Positions 33,559-45,569 of a DNA stretch of 64,000 nucleotides are shown here, piece by piece. The stretch covers positions 45,231,092 to 45,295,091 of the forward strand of contig QCXZ01000138.1 in the NCBI GenBank assembly GCA_025024175.1, read 5' to 3'. Position numbers and translations under genes: made by a program. The DNA comes from Rhyzopertha dominica. Taxonomy: Eukaryota; Arthropoda; Insecta; Coleoptera; Bostrichidae. How positions within the stretch are numbered: the stretch's first letter is position 1; the number at the start of each line of letters is the position of its first letter. The notes beneath the pieces are model-generated. The model did no database searches. It was not told the origin of the DNA and saw only the letters and a program-made list of their open reading frames with translations.

Positions 33559-33904
33559 TGTGGGAATATTGAGGATAGAACCGCATAAAATAGTTCAGAA
33601 ACGTTTAGAAAGGTTGCTTAGGCGATAGCTACGCTACTTATAAAAAGCGTGGGCTAGCACATGGCGGGAAGTCTGAATTCAGTAGAGGTGAAGTAAGCAA
33701 AGAACAAGCGAACGAAGTGTCCTAAAGCATTTTAAGTGTTAGCGATTGCAGTATAATGATCTGAACAGGGGCTTACTGAATCTTTGGTGTTATATTAGTA
33801 GTATTTTCAAGTAGTTGTGTTTAGATTTCGGTACTGCTTAAATAAAGGAAGTTACGAATCCGTTTTTTTTCGAACCCGTACGCGTAAGAATATGAAATTA
33901 TTAC
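33559..33904 (+). repeat. Candidate solo LTR
   Basis: The segment starts TGTGGGAATATTGAGG and ends ATTACA. It has a TATA-like CTTATAAAAAGCG at 33637-33649 and AATAAAGG polyadenylation-like sequence about 200 bases later (about 33841). These are the order and size expected of a Gypsy LTR. Target duplication and primer-binding site were not found and a second LTR is absent, so confidence is limited. Confidence 0.35.
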
Positions 33905-35089
33905 ATTTTCGAAAAAACTCTATTACTTATCCAGACACTGCTCATACCCTTCGCTAAAATATTAACAGCATATTTTAGACAGTCGAAGACAACAACAAAA
34001 AATACCTGTAAGAGAAGAATCTTGTAAATGCTAATGCTAATATATTAAGGAAGGGGATAAACTTTGCCATAACACAGTGGACAATTCCATTCTATAAAAT
34101 TGCTTTTGAAGAATTAAGCGGGTAAGATTAGGATTGATGTATGCCACACCATTAGAAACATATGTATGCCCAAACATAACGTTATATATATGAGGAAATT
34201 AAGGATTCAAATAGAGATCACACTTACTAGGACGAATACAAAGTATGTATTACATGAGGAAGCACAAAAAATATATCGAGACCTCAAAAGTATCCAAAAT
34301 TACCAAAACTACAAATCTCTGAAAAAGGGAAAATTTTTAATGGTTTCTGACGAAGTAACAAAGTTGAATAGTTTTCCCAAAATCAACAAAACTAATGTTT
34401 TGTTCATATTAATTATATTGACATTTTGGTTTTGACTTAAAATAAGTACGAAAGTACTCATAGCTGACATGATCAAAACGTATTTTTAGAGATCAACTAC
34501 GGTATGTTTACTTTGTGTACAAGAGCTTTTAGAAAAATTAAAGAGGATGTTTAGAAGACATGATATGATGATATATAAGTTTTGTGAAGCTGTTTACAAA
34601 ATTATTTGTTCTCGCGGCAAATATTATATAGGTCAGACCAAAAAAAATTAGCCGTTTGAAAAAATACATTCCTGCTACTTAGGTTGCAACAAATAGATAA
34701 ATCTTACGTAGCTGAACATTCAGATCGTCTAAACACACTTTGAGAAAAGTATTATTACAAACGTTTAATAAAAGAATCTATTTCACGAAATTCTAATAAC
34801 ATTAATGAAGATAATGGAAATTATGGATTGGTGATACTTGGAAGGCAGAAATTTATAGTTCTCTTTTATCAAGTAGTAGGTGCAAATAAGACAGACCTTT
34901 TGGCACGTTTTTCTATGACGTCTTGCTTTGCGATTCATTTTTTTTAAATTTGTTTGATCTTTGTATATCTTTATATCTTTGACAAAAAGTGACAGCATTT
35001 TCCTTCTTCGAAATCGCTATATAGTTAATTAAGCAACTTTTTTGCTCCGGCCTGCAAAACTTCTAGTCCTTTTGGTATTGTCTGAGTTA
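33905..35089. other. AT-rich DNA, nothing assignable
   Basis: An 89-codon open frame (34166-34435) has low-complexity lysine-rich composition and no resemblance to a known family. Confidence 0.4.
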
Positions 35090-35500
35090 GAATGTCGTTT
35101 CTCAGCGTTGGTTTATCATACTACACGGTCCACGAAGACGTCGTTGCTTTTGTGTCCCTTCGACAAGAAAATATGCGTGTGTTTTTGATCATACAATGCG
35201 ACCTACCGAAATTATTTATGCCGTTGACCGTATGACATTTTATGTACGACCCGCTCCATCTGCATGCTGGGACCGTGATGTATCAAGTCTTGATCCCAGC
35301 CAGCTTGGTCAATAATTTAAATACTATAATGCCGTACTGTACTAAATTACGGCTTTAGAACGTCAGGTGAGGGGACAGGCGGGATACGATTTATAAACCA
35401 GTCTCGTTCGAAAGATGGCCATCCTGTGTCATTCTTAAGAGATATTTAAGGAGTTTATGGCTCTTGTTTTGGATAAGGGTGGGATGTAGGTACGGATAAT
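35090..35500. promoter_or_regulatory. GC-richer island with a small hairpin
   Basis: Non-coding GC-richer block. At about 35267-35303, GCTGGGACC...ATCAAGTCTTGAT...CCCAGC forms nested inverted repeats. Regulatory role is inferred. Confidence 0.3.
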
Positions 35501-35515
35501 CGTTGAACTTTTGAG

Positions 35516-35860
35516 ATGCGACTTGATATCGACGCTGGCGTTATCAGAATTACTTGTCCATTAACCAACATCGACGATGCTGTTACTTATACGAGGGAGA
35601 TCCTCAGCGTACCATATGAGGGCAATACGCATATTATGCTTCTTGACGTAGAAGCAGACAAGCTTGAAGGATCGAACCTTTTATTCTTCAATATAACCAA
35701 TCAAGATAAAAGTATCTGTTTTGGACAGCTGACTACTTTTTCGCATTTGCATAACATAATATGTAGACGTTCTTGCACAAAACTTTCGTTTTCACGCTCT
35801 GCCGTTTGGACTCAGCATCACAGAGGTGAACGAATTTAGACTTATTCGCACTGACGAAAT
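35516..35860 (+). pseudogene. Possible LTR-retroelement pol fragment
   Basis: The open stretch 35516-35839 (107 codons) is not recognised as a whole. After a frame change at about 35770, the sequence reads QNFRFHALPFGLSITE, resembling the 'YxFxxLPFGLSxAP' block of retroelement reverse transcriptases. The rest (DIDAGVIRITCPL, then DVEADKLEGSNLL) could be protease-like but this is weak. Non-functional if correct. Confidence 0.3.
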
Positions 35861-37179
35861 TTTAAGGATCTTAGTTCCAGATACCCAAGTTCATATCTGA
35901 ACTGGGTTTCGTTTAAGTTTAAACTTACTTACTTAGTACAGATATTTACCAAAATGTACGGTTTTTTATCAGGAGTATTCATTTTGAAATTGAATTTATA
36001 AAATAAATGTCAATATATCAACTATATCAAAAAAAGTAATAAAAACGTTCATATTACGAGATGAGGCCCAATGATCTGAACAGCTCCTGAACTTGGTTAA
36101 GGAAAGAGGCACGTCAGAAGATTATAAAATTAAGTCGCGAGATGGTTAGAGAAAATAGATGGGACGAAAGGAAAAAAGGTCAGAAGTTGGGTATCATTGT
36201 AACAATACACAGAAAAAATTGTAAAAGTGATGTAGCAACTGCAGACTACGCGTCGTTGGAGCGAAAATGTACGAAGCAACAGGAAGAAGAAAAAAAGCAA
36301 AAACACTCTTAGATTTATTAACTTACTAGCTGTTTACCACTCAGAACCCCTACATCTCAAATTCCAACTATTTATTTCCACTTTTTAACGCAGTTTCCAG
36401 GGTGCTCTGATAAAGCAGGTAAATATTTTTCATCCAGAACGAGGCAGGTTCATGCAAACAGAAAATTGATTAAGCTGTTTTTGTTTTCTGTGCACGTTGA
36501 TGAGGGGAACGTTCTGTCGACCTTGTATATGATCTGCCTTTCGTAGAGTGCTAATTGGAATTGTATCACTGGCCTTTCTGAAGCAAGCAGTGCTCTAAAA
36601 TGTTGATATACCGTAGATTTTCACTGCAGTTTTTTAATATACACCACTTTGCGAATACGTATTCCAAATTATCTTTGCAAGAAACTGTGCTCTACAAATG
36701 TAAATATCTTAACCATTTTTGTCCATTCTTTTAATATTTACCGATCGCTGTTTTGTTGTGTATTTGACGTTCAGATAATTATGCTTTTCTCATTAAAAAG
36801 AAATGAAATGTATTTTTTTTCATTATCTACATAGAAGATAATTTAATCATCATACACCGTTCAAATGAAGGCAGAACTTTCCATGGCTATGCTTGATCAC
36901 TTATTTGTGCATTACCTTTGTATTTATTGATACTCATAAATAAACCTTTATTTATCTATACAGTAAATCTAGCATCCTTAGCAAGTACAATTTGACCAAC
37001 CATCGCGCAAACCAAACACAAAAACTCAGCGAACGATTCAGGAAAGAGCAGGTTGTTTCAGGCGTTCTAAAAATACACAAGTCGAGCCTATTCATCCCAC
37101 CAGAGTATCGACAGTTCCCGCCATGATTATTACCTGCATTGTGCAATCACTTGTTGATAACACATTTTGTTATACTTTG
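35861..37179. other. AT-rich DNA, nothing assignable
   Basis: A purine-rich patch at 36080-36300 may be retroelement debris, but no motif is convincing. Confidence 0.35.
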
Positions 37180-37320
37180 CAACGGTGCGCTGACGTTTCG
37201 ACCGATAATGTCCGCCACCAGCCGCATTGGATAAATTTTAATGGACGTGCGGGCATTCAGATATAAGCTCCGCTGTTAGATATGCAGGTCACACTGAAAG
37301 AAAACGCCATGGCTGGTGGT
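37180..37320. promoter_or_regulatory. Short GC-richer island
   Basis: About 140 bases of CpG-rich sequence with TTTTAATGGACGTGCGG and ATGCAGGTCACACTG, flanked by AT-rich DNA. Weak candidate regulatory element. Confidence 0.25.
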
Positions 37321-39169
37321 GGTGGTTCGATTTTGAAAAATATGGAGAAGAGAATTTGACGAAGATGTTGAGGGTCTTCCTCTGATTCTCTTCTCAATCC
37401 TCTAGAGAAGATAATTATGAAAACTTCGCGTTTATTTGTGTAATTAATGTATTTAATATTAAAATCCGTACCTAGAAGGATAGAAACAGAGGCCTACAAT
37501 ACCATTTACAGCAACTGTTCTTAATTGTCTGCCAGTTGAATGTCTTTCCTGATATAACCTGAAGTAGCTAGCACAAGGAACTTACCCAGTTTGTTAGACC
37601 AAATATGGTTAAAGCAAAAAAAAAGTTTAATTTCTCGGGATTTAAGCAACCCACCTTGTACTAACACATACTCAAACTAATCCAGATATTTAAATTTAAT
37701 TACTTTCTATTTAAATTATTTCTATTCTTTTCCAAATACGGAGTCTTTATACGAACTTGTAAAGTAACAAGCAACGATCTATGAGACTCATTATACGAAC
37801 AGCCGATTACCGGTCACAATGGTTTACAAGTATTACCTGAAGCTGTTCTAAATAACAGACGGGTTCGGCACGTTCCACTGTGTTGCAGCGAAGTGGACCG
37901 TATCCAAAAATTGTGTTTAGGCTTTTTTAGAATTTTTTTCCGTACACATAAATCAATGAGCATTATTTGGTTTTTTATTTGAACTACAAATATTTCTCAT
38001 CTAATAGCTTTTAATGTATGACTAAATCGTATTCTTTCCTAATTTAATGAGTAGTATCTATTTTTATAACCATGAATGGTAAACATTCCAATTTCAATGC
38101 GGCAGCCCATACTTTCTAATTTTTGATCGCGGTGTGCAATCATCTTCTGCCCTGTTTCTTTACAGGTTAAAATTTTCTTTTAATCCGGAGGGTCATAAAC
38201 GTAGTTTCTACCTGTATTTTGAACATAATCGATACCGTGCATAAATTTTATTGCGCGCTATTGTAAATGTTTTCTAACAAATGTAAATAATTTTCTACTT
38301 AATAATTTGTATGTTTTTATATTAAATTTGTATATAAATTCGTTATGACATGCAAAGGCTTTTATTTTACGCATCGGAAAATTTAAACCCAATAAAGTAT
38401 CACATAAAAATAGATCGCGGGTAGCGCCAGTTAGCATCAGATCTGCATTAAATAAAATTTGTTATAAAAACTTCTATGTTTTATTGATTGCTAAGTTATC
38501 CCAACTAACGAATTTCAAAAATTTATAGTGGAGAAGTTAAAATTTTAGCCAACAAGATTTTTTTGAATACGGCCCATTTAGTAACTTTGAAGCGTCCCAC
38601 TAATCCCAATAGTTTAGGACGACCGACCATAGGGTTGTAAAAACCTTCATTTACAATACAATAGCTTACGACGGCCGACCATCAAGCTGTAAAACCCTCT
38701 GCATAAGTCAGTCTCAAGAACGTTGCTTGATACTATAACTCGCCAAACTTATCATTTTCGATATTACCGGAAAAGAATAGGTACCTTATAGGATAAAGAG
38801 GATCCATAATCTTCGGTAGTTGTGTATAATTTTATTATAGATTTTTGAAAACGGAAATATGTGCTTTTTGACAATCAATTGCAGAACGTTTCTGCTAACT
38901 TTATGATACATTAAGAGTGATAAAGTTTAGTGTGATACTCGTTAAATGCAATTCGGTCAACTTTACAACGATGTTTAAATTTAGAGCATACAAAGATATA
39001 GCAAAAAAATACAAATAAATTGACCTATTTCTTCGTATTCCTTTCAAATTTAATAGTTTTTAGTTCTAAGAAAATGAAGACAGTCTCTTCCACTAAGAAA
39101 TATCGATATCCAACATATCACATCATTTCATTTAATAACGGCAGTCTTACAACAAATGAAGCAAACTTT
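37321..39169. other. AT-rich DNA with one short direct repeat
   Basis: GACCGACCAT (38621-38630) and GGCCGACCAT (38673-38682), with similar following bases (GGTTGTAAAAACC, GCTGTAAAACC), form a diverged duplication about 52 bases apart. Nothing else could be supported. Confidence 0.4.
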
Positions 39170-39600
39170 TAGTAGCAGCTTCTTGGGACTGTTTTTTTTT
39201 TCGAAATTTCCCCTCGGCTGTCTTCTAGCGATAATCCGCCGCCTTCCCCCTTAGTTTTATCTCATCCGCCGTCCTGACGCTGTAAATCAGGATCAAGCGA
39301 CCGGTGCTGTACGGCGACGAGGATGGTCCGCGATAGATGCAAATGCCAGGGCAAATTTTATTTATTTTTATCGACGGGGTTTATCGGAGACTTGTTCGTA
39401 AGTCGTGTCCCGGCGACCGTCAATCAGGCAGGTTTATCAGTACGGACTCGAGCAACATCCGATATCGGCCCTGGCTCACGCGATTTATTGGTAGACGACG
39501 ATATCGACTCAAAGGTATGAGAGGACGACGGCACAATACCGAGTGCCTTTAAGAAGTCAACGACTGGCGCGCGAATTGCGCATGCTTCCCGTTCGAAAAT
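39170..39600. promoter_or_regulatory. GC/CpG-rich island with a POU octamer
   Basis: CpG-rich block with the perfect octamer ATGCAAAT (39337-39344) and CGCGATTTATTGGTAG (about 39478), an AbdB-like TTTATTG site. Two open frames cross it in different phases, without family support. Regulatory role is inferred. Confidence 0.45.
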
Positions 39601-40239
39601 TGTGGATGGTCATTTTTGGGAAATTTCGTACAACTTGAATAAAATCTTCATTAACAGAAACTGGCTTAATTAACAATCTAATACCACCGATTGGGCATTC
39701 GTTCTTAGAAGCTGAAGTTGGGATAACCAAGTTAACATTAACAGGCTTATAAATCATTCCCGAATACGTCTAAGTCGAGAACTATGTAAAGATTGTAATT
39801 CTAACTATTGTAAATAATGAACTTTCGTAATATATGTAAAATGAGTTGCTTTTACAGTGACAAAAGATTTAACAAATGTAGGTTGTTGGGGCAAGATCAA
39901 TTTTGTTTCTGTAAAAAGCTTTGCCTGAATTTGAGGAAAACTTGAATCGTTCTGGTTCTACGTAAATCTTGTTTTTCTTTGTTTATCAAAAGCAAATTGC
40001 CCCCTTCGTCAACTATTATTTCATTTTCTATTCCAGTTAACCGAATTAACTTGAAAAAAGCCCAAAGCATATTGAAGTATAGGTAAAATTGGCATACTAC
40101 TACTGCTTAAAAACTGCATTTATTCTTATTTTCTTTATCATCTGCACTTCTTTGGATTTAAACATCACTTAAATGGAAATTTATCTGAAGTGGACTTTAG
40201 AAATAACTGCTAAGGAGGCTTTATTCAATTGGAATCAAG
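39601..40239. other. AT-rich DNA, nothing assignable
   Basis: No supported feature. Confidence 0.4.
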
Positions 40240-40910
40240 CAAGAATGAACATAATTCCACGTAATCGCCGTAAACTCTAAGCACATTTCGTAACACAGCA
40301 CCACCATCTCCTTTAACTCCTCTGTGCCTGGGTATTGAATCAGTTCATAACGGAAGTCTCGAAAACCTCGTCATTCTTGAAGCATTATCCAGCAAGCCAC
40401 TGTTGGAAGTGTAGGAACAGAAAAAAATAGTCTAAAGGTGAAAGATCGTTCTATTAACTCAACCAAACAAACGACCCTATCCCCCCAGACAACGGTAGTC
40501 ATCATTTTATGAATCGTGCATGATTGCTTGAATTTTTTCTGTTTTGGTGAACTTGAATGGTGCACTGCATTGACTGTTGTTTGGTCATCTTCATCTTGTA
40601 GATCATGCCCAAAGACGCCCGCCCCCTTGATATTCGATTTTGACTCTTTACACTGGTCCGTAAGCATTTTTGTGCAATATACAAGCTTTGCCGTAACAAT
40701 AGTGAGTATGGTGGTACGTCCAATTGGAGGAAATTCATCAACTAGAGCGCTAATTGTCAGTCGTTTCTCAGATCGACGTTTGTTTTTTTGGTCCACCTGT
40801 TCCGAGTTCATAGGTCTGGACACTGGGTCAGCTACTCAACTCTTGGTCAAGCTCATTAATGCGCCCATTCTTTAATTCTCGACATTATCTAAACTTTCCT
40901 TCATTCCTTA
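40240..40910 (-). pseudogene. Mariner transposase relic
   Basis: Minus-strand pieces align along the intact mariner transposase of this window. NGRINELDQELSS, a stop and PSV correspond to its DGRTNVHDEERSGRPSV. EKRLTISALVDEFPPIGRTT is the second DNA-binding helix region. HSSSPKQKKFKQ matches HSSSPKKMKFKQ, and VVWGDRVVCLVELI matches TVFWDRKGVLLVEFL. In other frames LFLHLQQWLAG, KNDEVFETSV and YGDYVE are the C-terminal blocks. The HDN catalytic segment is deleted. The sequence differs at many positions, so it is an older, related but distinct mariner. Confidence 0.75.
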
Positions 40911-41989
40911 CAGCTGATTCCAAAAGCAATAAAGCATAATTCATTGAAGACTTGATCTCTAAAAAAAACCAATCACTGCTCGCACTTCACAACTTACTGG
41001 ATTGTAACAGATATTTTTGGCTGCATTACTTCCTGCAATGTTGTGAAGTTAAGATTAACTCTTCATTTCACCTCAGTCAAAATCTCATCCACTGCTTCTA
41101 GAACATAAACTGTGGTTTGAACGGAATAATTTTGTTATGTTTAAAAATCATTTTAATTTGCTTATTCCAGACTGTAACACCCTTCTTTTAAGGGATAATT
41201 TTGGATCCTCTTCTGCAAATTTCAGTGGGCCAGCATCGTCCTTGTTGTATCAGGAACAGTATTACGTAACTAAACGAGCAGTTAAAACTTTGTAGACTTA
41301 GTTAGACTAAAATGCCAAGTGGAATACTTCACGATCTTACTTAAGTCCGGAAACACAGGCAAATAATTCATATCTTCACACGTACAGGATACATATAATT
41401 TATATTGTATATTCGGCTTTGAATGAATGTTTTTTGAAAGGGGAGTACTGTATAGTCACTGAGAAATAAAATGAGGAGTATATGCATTATAGATCTTAAT
41501 ACAATTACAAGACTGGTGATTAATGCTTTGTTATCCTTGAGGCTAACGCTATTACAAAAAGTATAATAAGTTCTACAGAAATAAAGAGTATATCTGAGGC
41601 AAAGGAAAAACCTAGTAATGGGACAAACGGATATTAAGCACCAGCACAGGCAAGTTTATAGGTATTATATCAGCAATCTCGTTTTTATACTATCTAGATA
41701 TGGTTGTTTGAAAACATTTTAAATGAGAATTTGATTGGAATTCCAGGAGATAAAAAGTGTTTAAGTCGTGAAATTGGTGTCCAATTAGTTTTGTGCCCCT
41801 TTTCTTTTAAACTTGTATTTATAATTGTATTCGAACTTGTAAAATATAAACCAACGAACTCAGGTCTAATTGATCGGCGGGTTTAGTAAATAACTTTCGA
41901 TGGAATTGCAGTTTGATCAAATTGCACTAGATTGTATCAACACCTACTCAGAGCCAATTACTCCAGCATCGTCAAAATTACCGCGTATC
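40911..41989. other. AT-rich DNA, nothing assignable
   Basis: No supported feature. Confidence 0.4.
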
Positions 41990-42480
41990 CAGAAGGAGCC
42001 AACCGAAATTACCTACATAACACACAACAGACAGTCATACCTTGTCCTGGTGAATGGAGAGGCCCGGCGTGGCGCGTCCGAGAGGGCGAGAGAGAGAGAG
42101 AGAGAGACGGCTGCAGCGCGTCCCCTCGACCCTGTATCCCACTTCTGAGCTGTCCGTCTCGCGTCACCGTCACCGATCGATCAGTCTGTGGCTCAAAGCA
42201 ATGCACGCTCAGGTCAAAAGACGTCTGCCCGGGCAGCGACAACACCCTTCGCGGACACCCCCGCTCGCCGCCCCCCAGGCCCCCGGACGCTCCGGGAGAC
42301 GTCACGACATATCAATCCGTCAGCGACAGCGGGCGTCGAGCGCCTTTGATCTTTTAATTAACGGGACGGGACCGGTCTCGGCNAAGNCCTGCAGGTAGCG
42401 CCGCGTCTGCAGACGTATAGTTGCATCAAAGGACCTGGAGCGTTCTAGTTTATACGTGCTTTCGACGTAGTTATATTTCA
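41990..42480. promoter_or_regulatory. CpG island-like block with GA tract and TCF site
   Basis: The most GC-rich part of the window. It holds a (GA)10 tract at 42088-42107, a long C-rich run (CGCTCGCCGCCCCCCAGGCC, about 42263), and CCTTTGATCTT at 42343-42353, which matches the optimal TCF/Pangolin HMG site. TTTTAATTAACGGG follows directly. Open frames overlap on both strands through the whole block, a consequence of few stop codons in GC-rich DNA. GA tracts bind GAGA-type factors in insects. A distal promoter or Polycomb-type element is possible. Confidence 0.45.
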
Positions 42481-42559
42481 ACGGTTGCACGTCATCCATA
42501 TCAGCATCTTTATCCGTATAATAAAATAATAAAATGGTGAATAAAAAAAGATACGCCTT

Positions 42560-43420
42560 TACTGTTTTTCAAAGTATTCATCTTTTAACCCTGTACGCTG
42601 ATCCATTCTAATGAGGCAAAACAGTAATTTCACCGTTCTTTGGATATCTCAAATACAAGGCTTTCGGATGCAGCAACAGCATCAGCTTCATTAAAAAAAA
42701 ACCCTCACCACACAAATTGTCATTTAATCTTGGAAATAAAAAGAAATCACAGGGTGATTAGTCGGAGATGTAAGGTGTATGCGTCAATAATTCCACATGC
42801 AACTCCTCCAAAAAAAAGAAGCGTTGTCAGGATGTAAAACAATTTTGAGAAAACTTTAGACAACCAAACCGTAGTGTATCATTGTACATTAACTATGCGA
42901 TGATTCTATAAAGCAACAGTTTCAATTTCTTTTTTTTTTCAAAAAAACAGAATCATTTTTTGCCAACGCTTGTGGGGTCTATTAATACCCATTGAGTTCT
43001 TTGGATATGCCATTGTGTTATTTCTTTTAAATTTCCCGGCGCCATACCATCCGACGTTTTTTTAAGCACCTGTCAAGTTACGAGGGACCCAACGACAATA
43101 TTTTTTTACCCTGAAGACGATGATGCAAACATTTTTCTATTGTCGTCGTTCCAATCTCTAAACTACAATAAATAAATCTGTATGTGACTCGACTGTCCTC
43201 TCTCTTCAGTGACTACAGAAACTAGCCGTCCCTTTTTTAGCTCATCCCTTTAAGCAACTCTTTGGAATTTAAATTCCTTGTACCATCCGTGCACAGTCTT
43301 CAAACTTGGGACTTCTTCACCAAAAGCAACACTAAGTTTACCAATGCACCTGAATTGGTGACAGACTACGTTTAAAATCATACTAAATCATCTCACGAAA
43401 GTTTTCTCGTGTTAATTAAA
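42560..43420 (-). pseudogene. Mariner transposase relic, second lineage
   Basis: Minus-strand pieces give FGEEVPSLKTVHGWYKEFK (about 43325) followed by KKGRLVSVVTEE, the first helix-turn-helix and linker. SLEIGTTTIEKCLHHRLQ (about 43160) matches the 'SLGIGxxSIxxILHxxLxxKK' helix, and the 'VPRNLT' region follows in decayed form. In the C-terminal part, CDFF/FLFISKIK-like pieces and FFFNEADAVAASESLVFEIS (about 42680) match 'F-L-F-P-x-x-K' and 'EEAVDAFxxHVLEIPxxEW'. The central catalytic segment is largely missing. It is more like the GIG-helix mariners than the intact copy. Confidence 0.65.
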
Positions 43421-44480
43421 TGTTTTCAGTGAACAGCAAAATTAAAAAATGTCACAAAAACACACGCCGAACTTTTAATTCCAGTCCACTCGATCTTCAT
43501 GGCTACCTTGATAAAGCTAGCTAACAAGGATTTTCGGTGTAACCTACCTAATAATATTCAAACGTAACATGATTGTTTGTGTTCTGTGTTCTGAAAATCC
43601 AAGTTAGCGACATAGTCACTGCCAACTTAAATCGCAAAGGAGCTCATTTAAATACACATAGGAAATCGGATAGTCCATTCTAAAGCTATAATGGGTTCAT
43701 TCCACTTATTTTGAACACATTAGGTAATGTGACGCATGCTCTAATAAATTGAATTCGCGTTACTAGTTGTCCGTGTCAGTTAATTCGACCCTTTCATGGT
43801 GCTTTAATGCTGTTTTGTTATCACTTACTACGTTGTTATGCTTGGTTTTGTTACAGATTTTTGTCTATACTTGTAGGTCTGAGCTCTGGATAAAAAAAAC
43901 TGACGAGATATCTTTTATGTACGCCAAATCGTTACAAAACAGAACGAATCTTCAATATAAGGCATTAGGCGCGTCCCAACTGTTGAAAGTACCTGAAAGA
44001 AAGGCTTTTTTAATAATCAGTGTGCAAAGTATAGCTAATTTTAAAGAATTTCTTTGGACAGCTGTAATTTTCCAACAGGAGAGCGCTGCTCCACATTCTC
44101 ATTAGATAATTTTTTCTTTCCTGTGGGAATAAAAGTATTCCTTACTCAGCTAAAAGGTCTACAGGAACTGAAGTAGAGGCTATAAAAAAATAGTTCATCA
44201 ACCGCGAAACAGTTTCATAATATACGACACATTGCACTGCTGCTAAGTGATACAAGGTCCAAAGTCACTATTACACAATCAGGAAATAATGGAATCCTAA
44301 CGGGTTCTTCAATTTGTAGTGAGCTGGAGTATATATTTTTATTGTAGTCAGTGTTTCTCTTATTAAATATTATTTGGCAAACAATACTAAACCAAAAATA
44401 GTGGAATTACTCAACAACATTTGGTTTTAAGATAAACTTTTATTAATATAATTTTTGTTTTCATATTAAATTTTGACTTG
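43421..44480. other. AT-rich DNA, nothing firm
   Basis: An open frame at 43767-44105 ends in VIFQQESAAPHSH, faintly like the QQDSAPAH block of DDE transposases, but no neighbouring block supports it. Confidence 0.35.
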
Positions 44481-44483
44481 CTG

Positions 44484-45476
44484 CTAGATATACAGTGTGT
44501 CTCATCGTACGCCAGCGTGCATGGATAACGTTGTTAAGATAGTTGTAAAGTCGGTTAAATGGGGAAAGTAGTGTAGAATTTGATGCACAATAGTGTGTCA
44601 TGGTCCGGTGAGGCTAGTTTTTCTAATGTGGGACTTTTCAATCGCAAATATATACTTTTTGGGCTCAAAATAAGCCCAATTTGGCTGTTGAGATTAGAAT
44701 TCAACATTGCTCTAGGTTTAATGTATGGGGGGGGAATTTTGAACAAATATATTTTGATTTTTAAAGACATGAAATGGAAGACACTTTAGATGAATTATCT
44801 TTAATCTTACATCCAAAGATACGGGCATAATTCTCGAGTACAAAACTATTTAAAGCAGCGTTTTAATAGTAGATTTATGACAGCTTACTTAAAAATAAGG
44901 TGTACGGCTTGGCTAACTACAATAATCAGGAGGAATTATTACAAATAGCTGCACTAGATGCAATCAATAACATTGATGGGAAAGTGTAACTAACAAAGTA
45001 TATATTAGTGTCGCGTTACTACAGACTAATGCAAATTTAATGTGTAAATGAAAAATACAAATATAGAGTTAAATGACAAATAATATTTAAAAAGGCGTAT
45101 GCCGAGGGTATAAAAAGTAATTAACTATACACAAATTTGCTCCTTCTATGCCCCCTACCTATATGAATGTCTAAATTGATAGCAAATAGCATATCAGAGT
45201 AATAAGAAATGTTTAGCCAAGTTGAAATATTAAAAATGCATTATGACGTTCATTAGAAAAAATAATAAAGTAACACCGCCCAAAAGCTTATAAAAACTAC
45301 TCAACGCATATCATAAAGTTCAATATAAAGCAGATTTTCGGTTTTTTGAAAACAACTTCTGAACGAGTCGGAATTCGCTTGATGGCACTACTTTTCTCAA
45401 CTAACCGACTCTATCTCCACTAATAACGCACTTAGTCATACATGCCCACGTCCGATGGGACACACTGTATATCTAG
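44484..45476. mobile_element. Non-autonomous DNA transposon, about 990 bp
   Basis: The ends are CTAGATATACAGTGTGTC (44484 onward) and its exact reverse complement GACACACTGTATATCTAG (to 45476). The similarity continues for about 90 bases inward with substitutions: AGTCGGTTAAATGGGGAAAG on the left corresponds to AGTCGGTTAGTTGAGAAAAG on the right read in reverse. No transposase is present; opposed open frames at 44555-44789 are chance. TA could be the target duplication inside CTAG, but this is not certain. The parent superfamily is not assigned. Confidence 0.75.
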
Positions 45477-45569
45477 TATTCTGTCACTAACAACTAGATT
45501 CTCAATTCCAAACTTCAAAGTCCAAGTGACACCACTCATAATAATTAAACATTATTACCATTTTACGTA

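Noticed and set aside
34166..34435. 89-codon lysine-rich open frame
   Set aside because: Low complexity and no domain; consistent with AT-rich chance coding.
41932..42398. Long overlapping open frames on both strands
   Set aside because: They coincide with the GC-richest block, where stop codons are rare; arginine/proline-rich composition on several frames at once argues against coding.
43767..44105. Open frame ending in FQQESAAPHSH, reminiscent of a transposase QQDSAPAH block
   Set aside because: Only one short block resembles the family; nothing before or after supports it.
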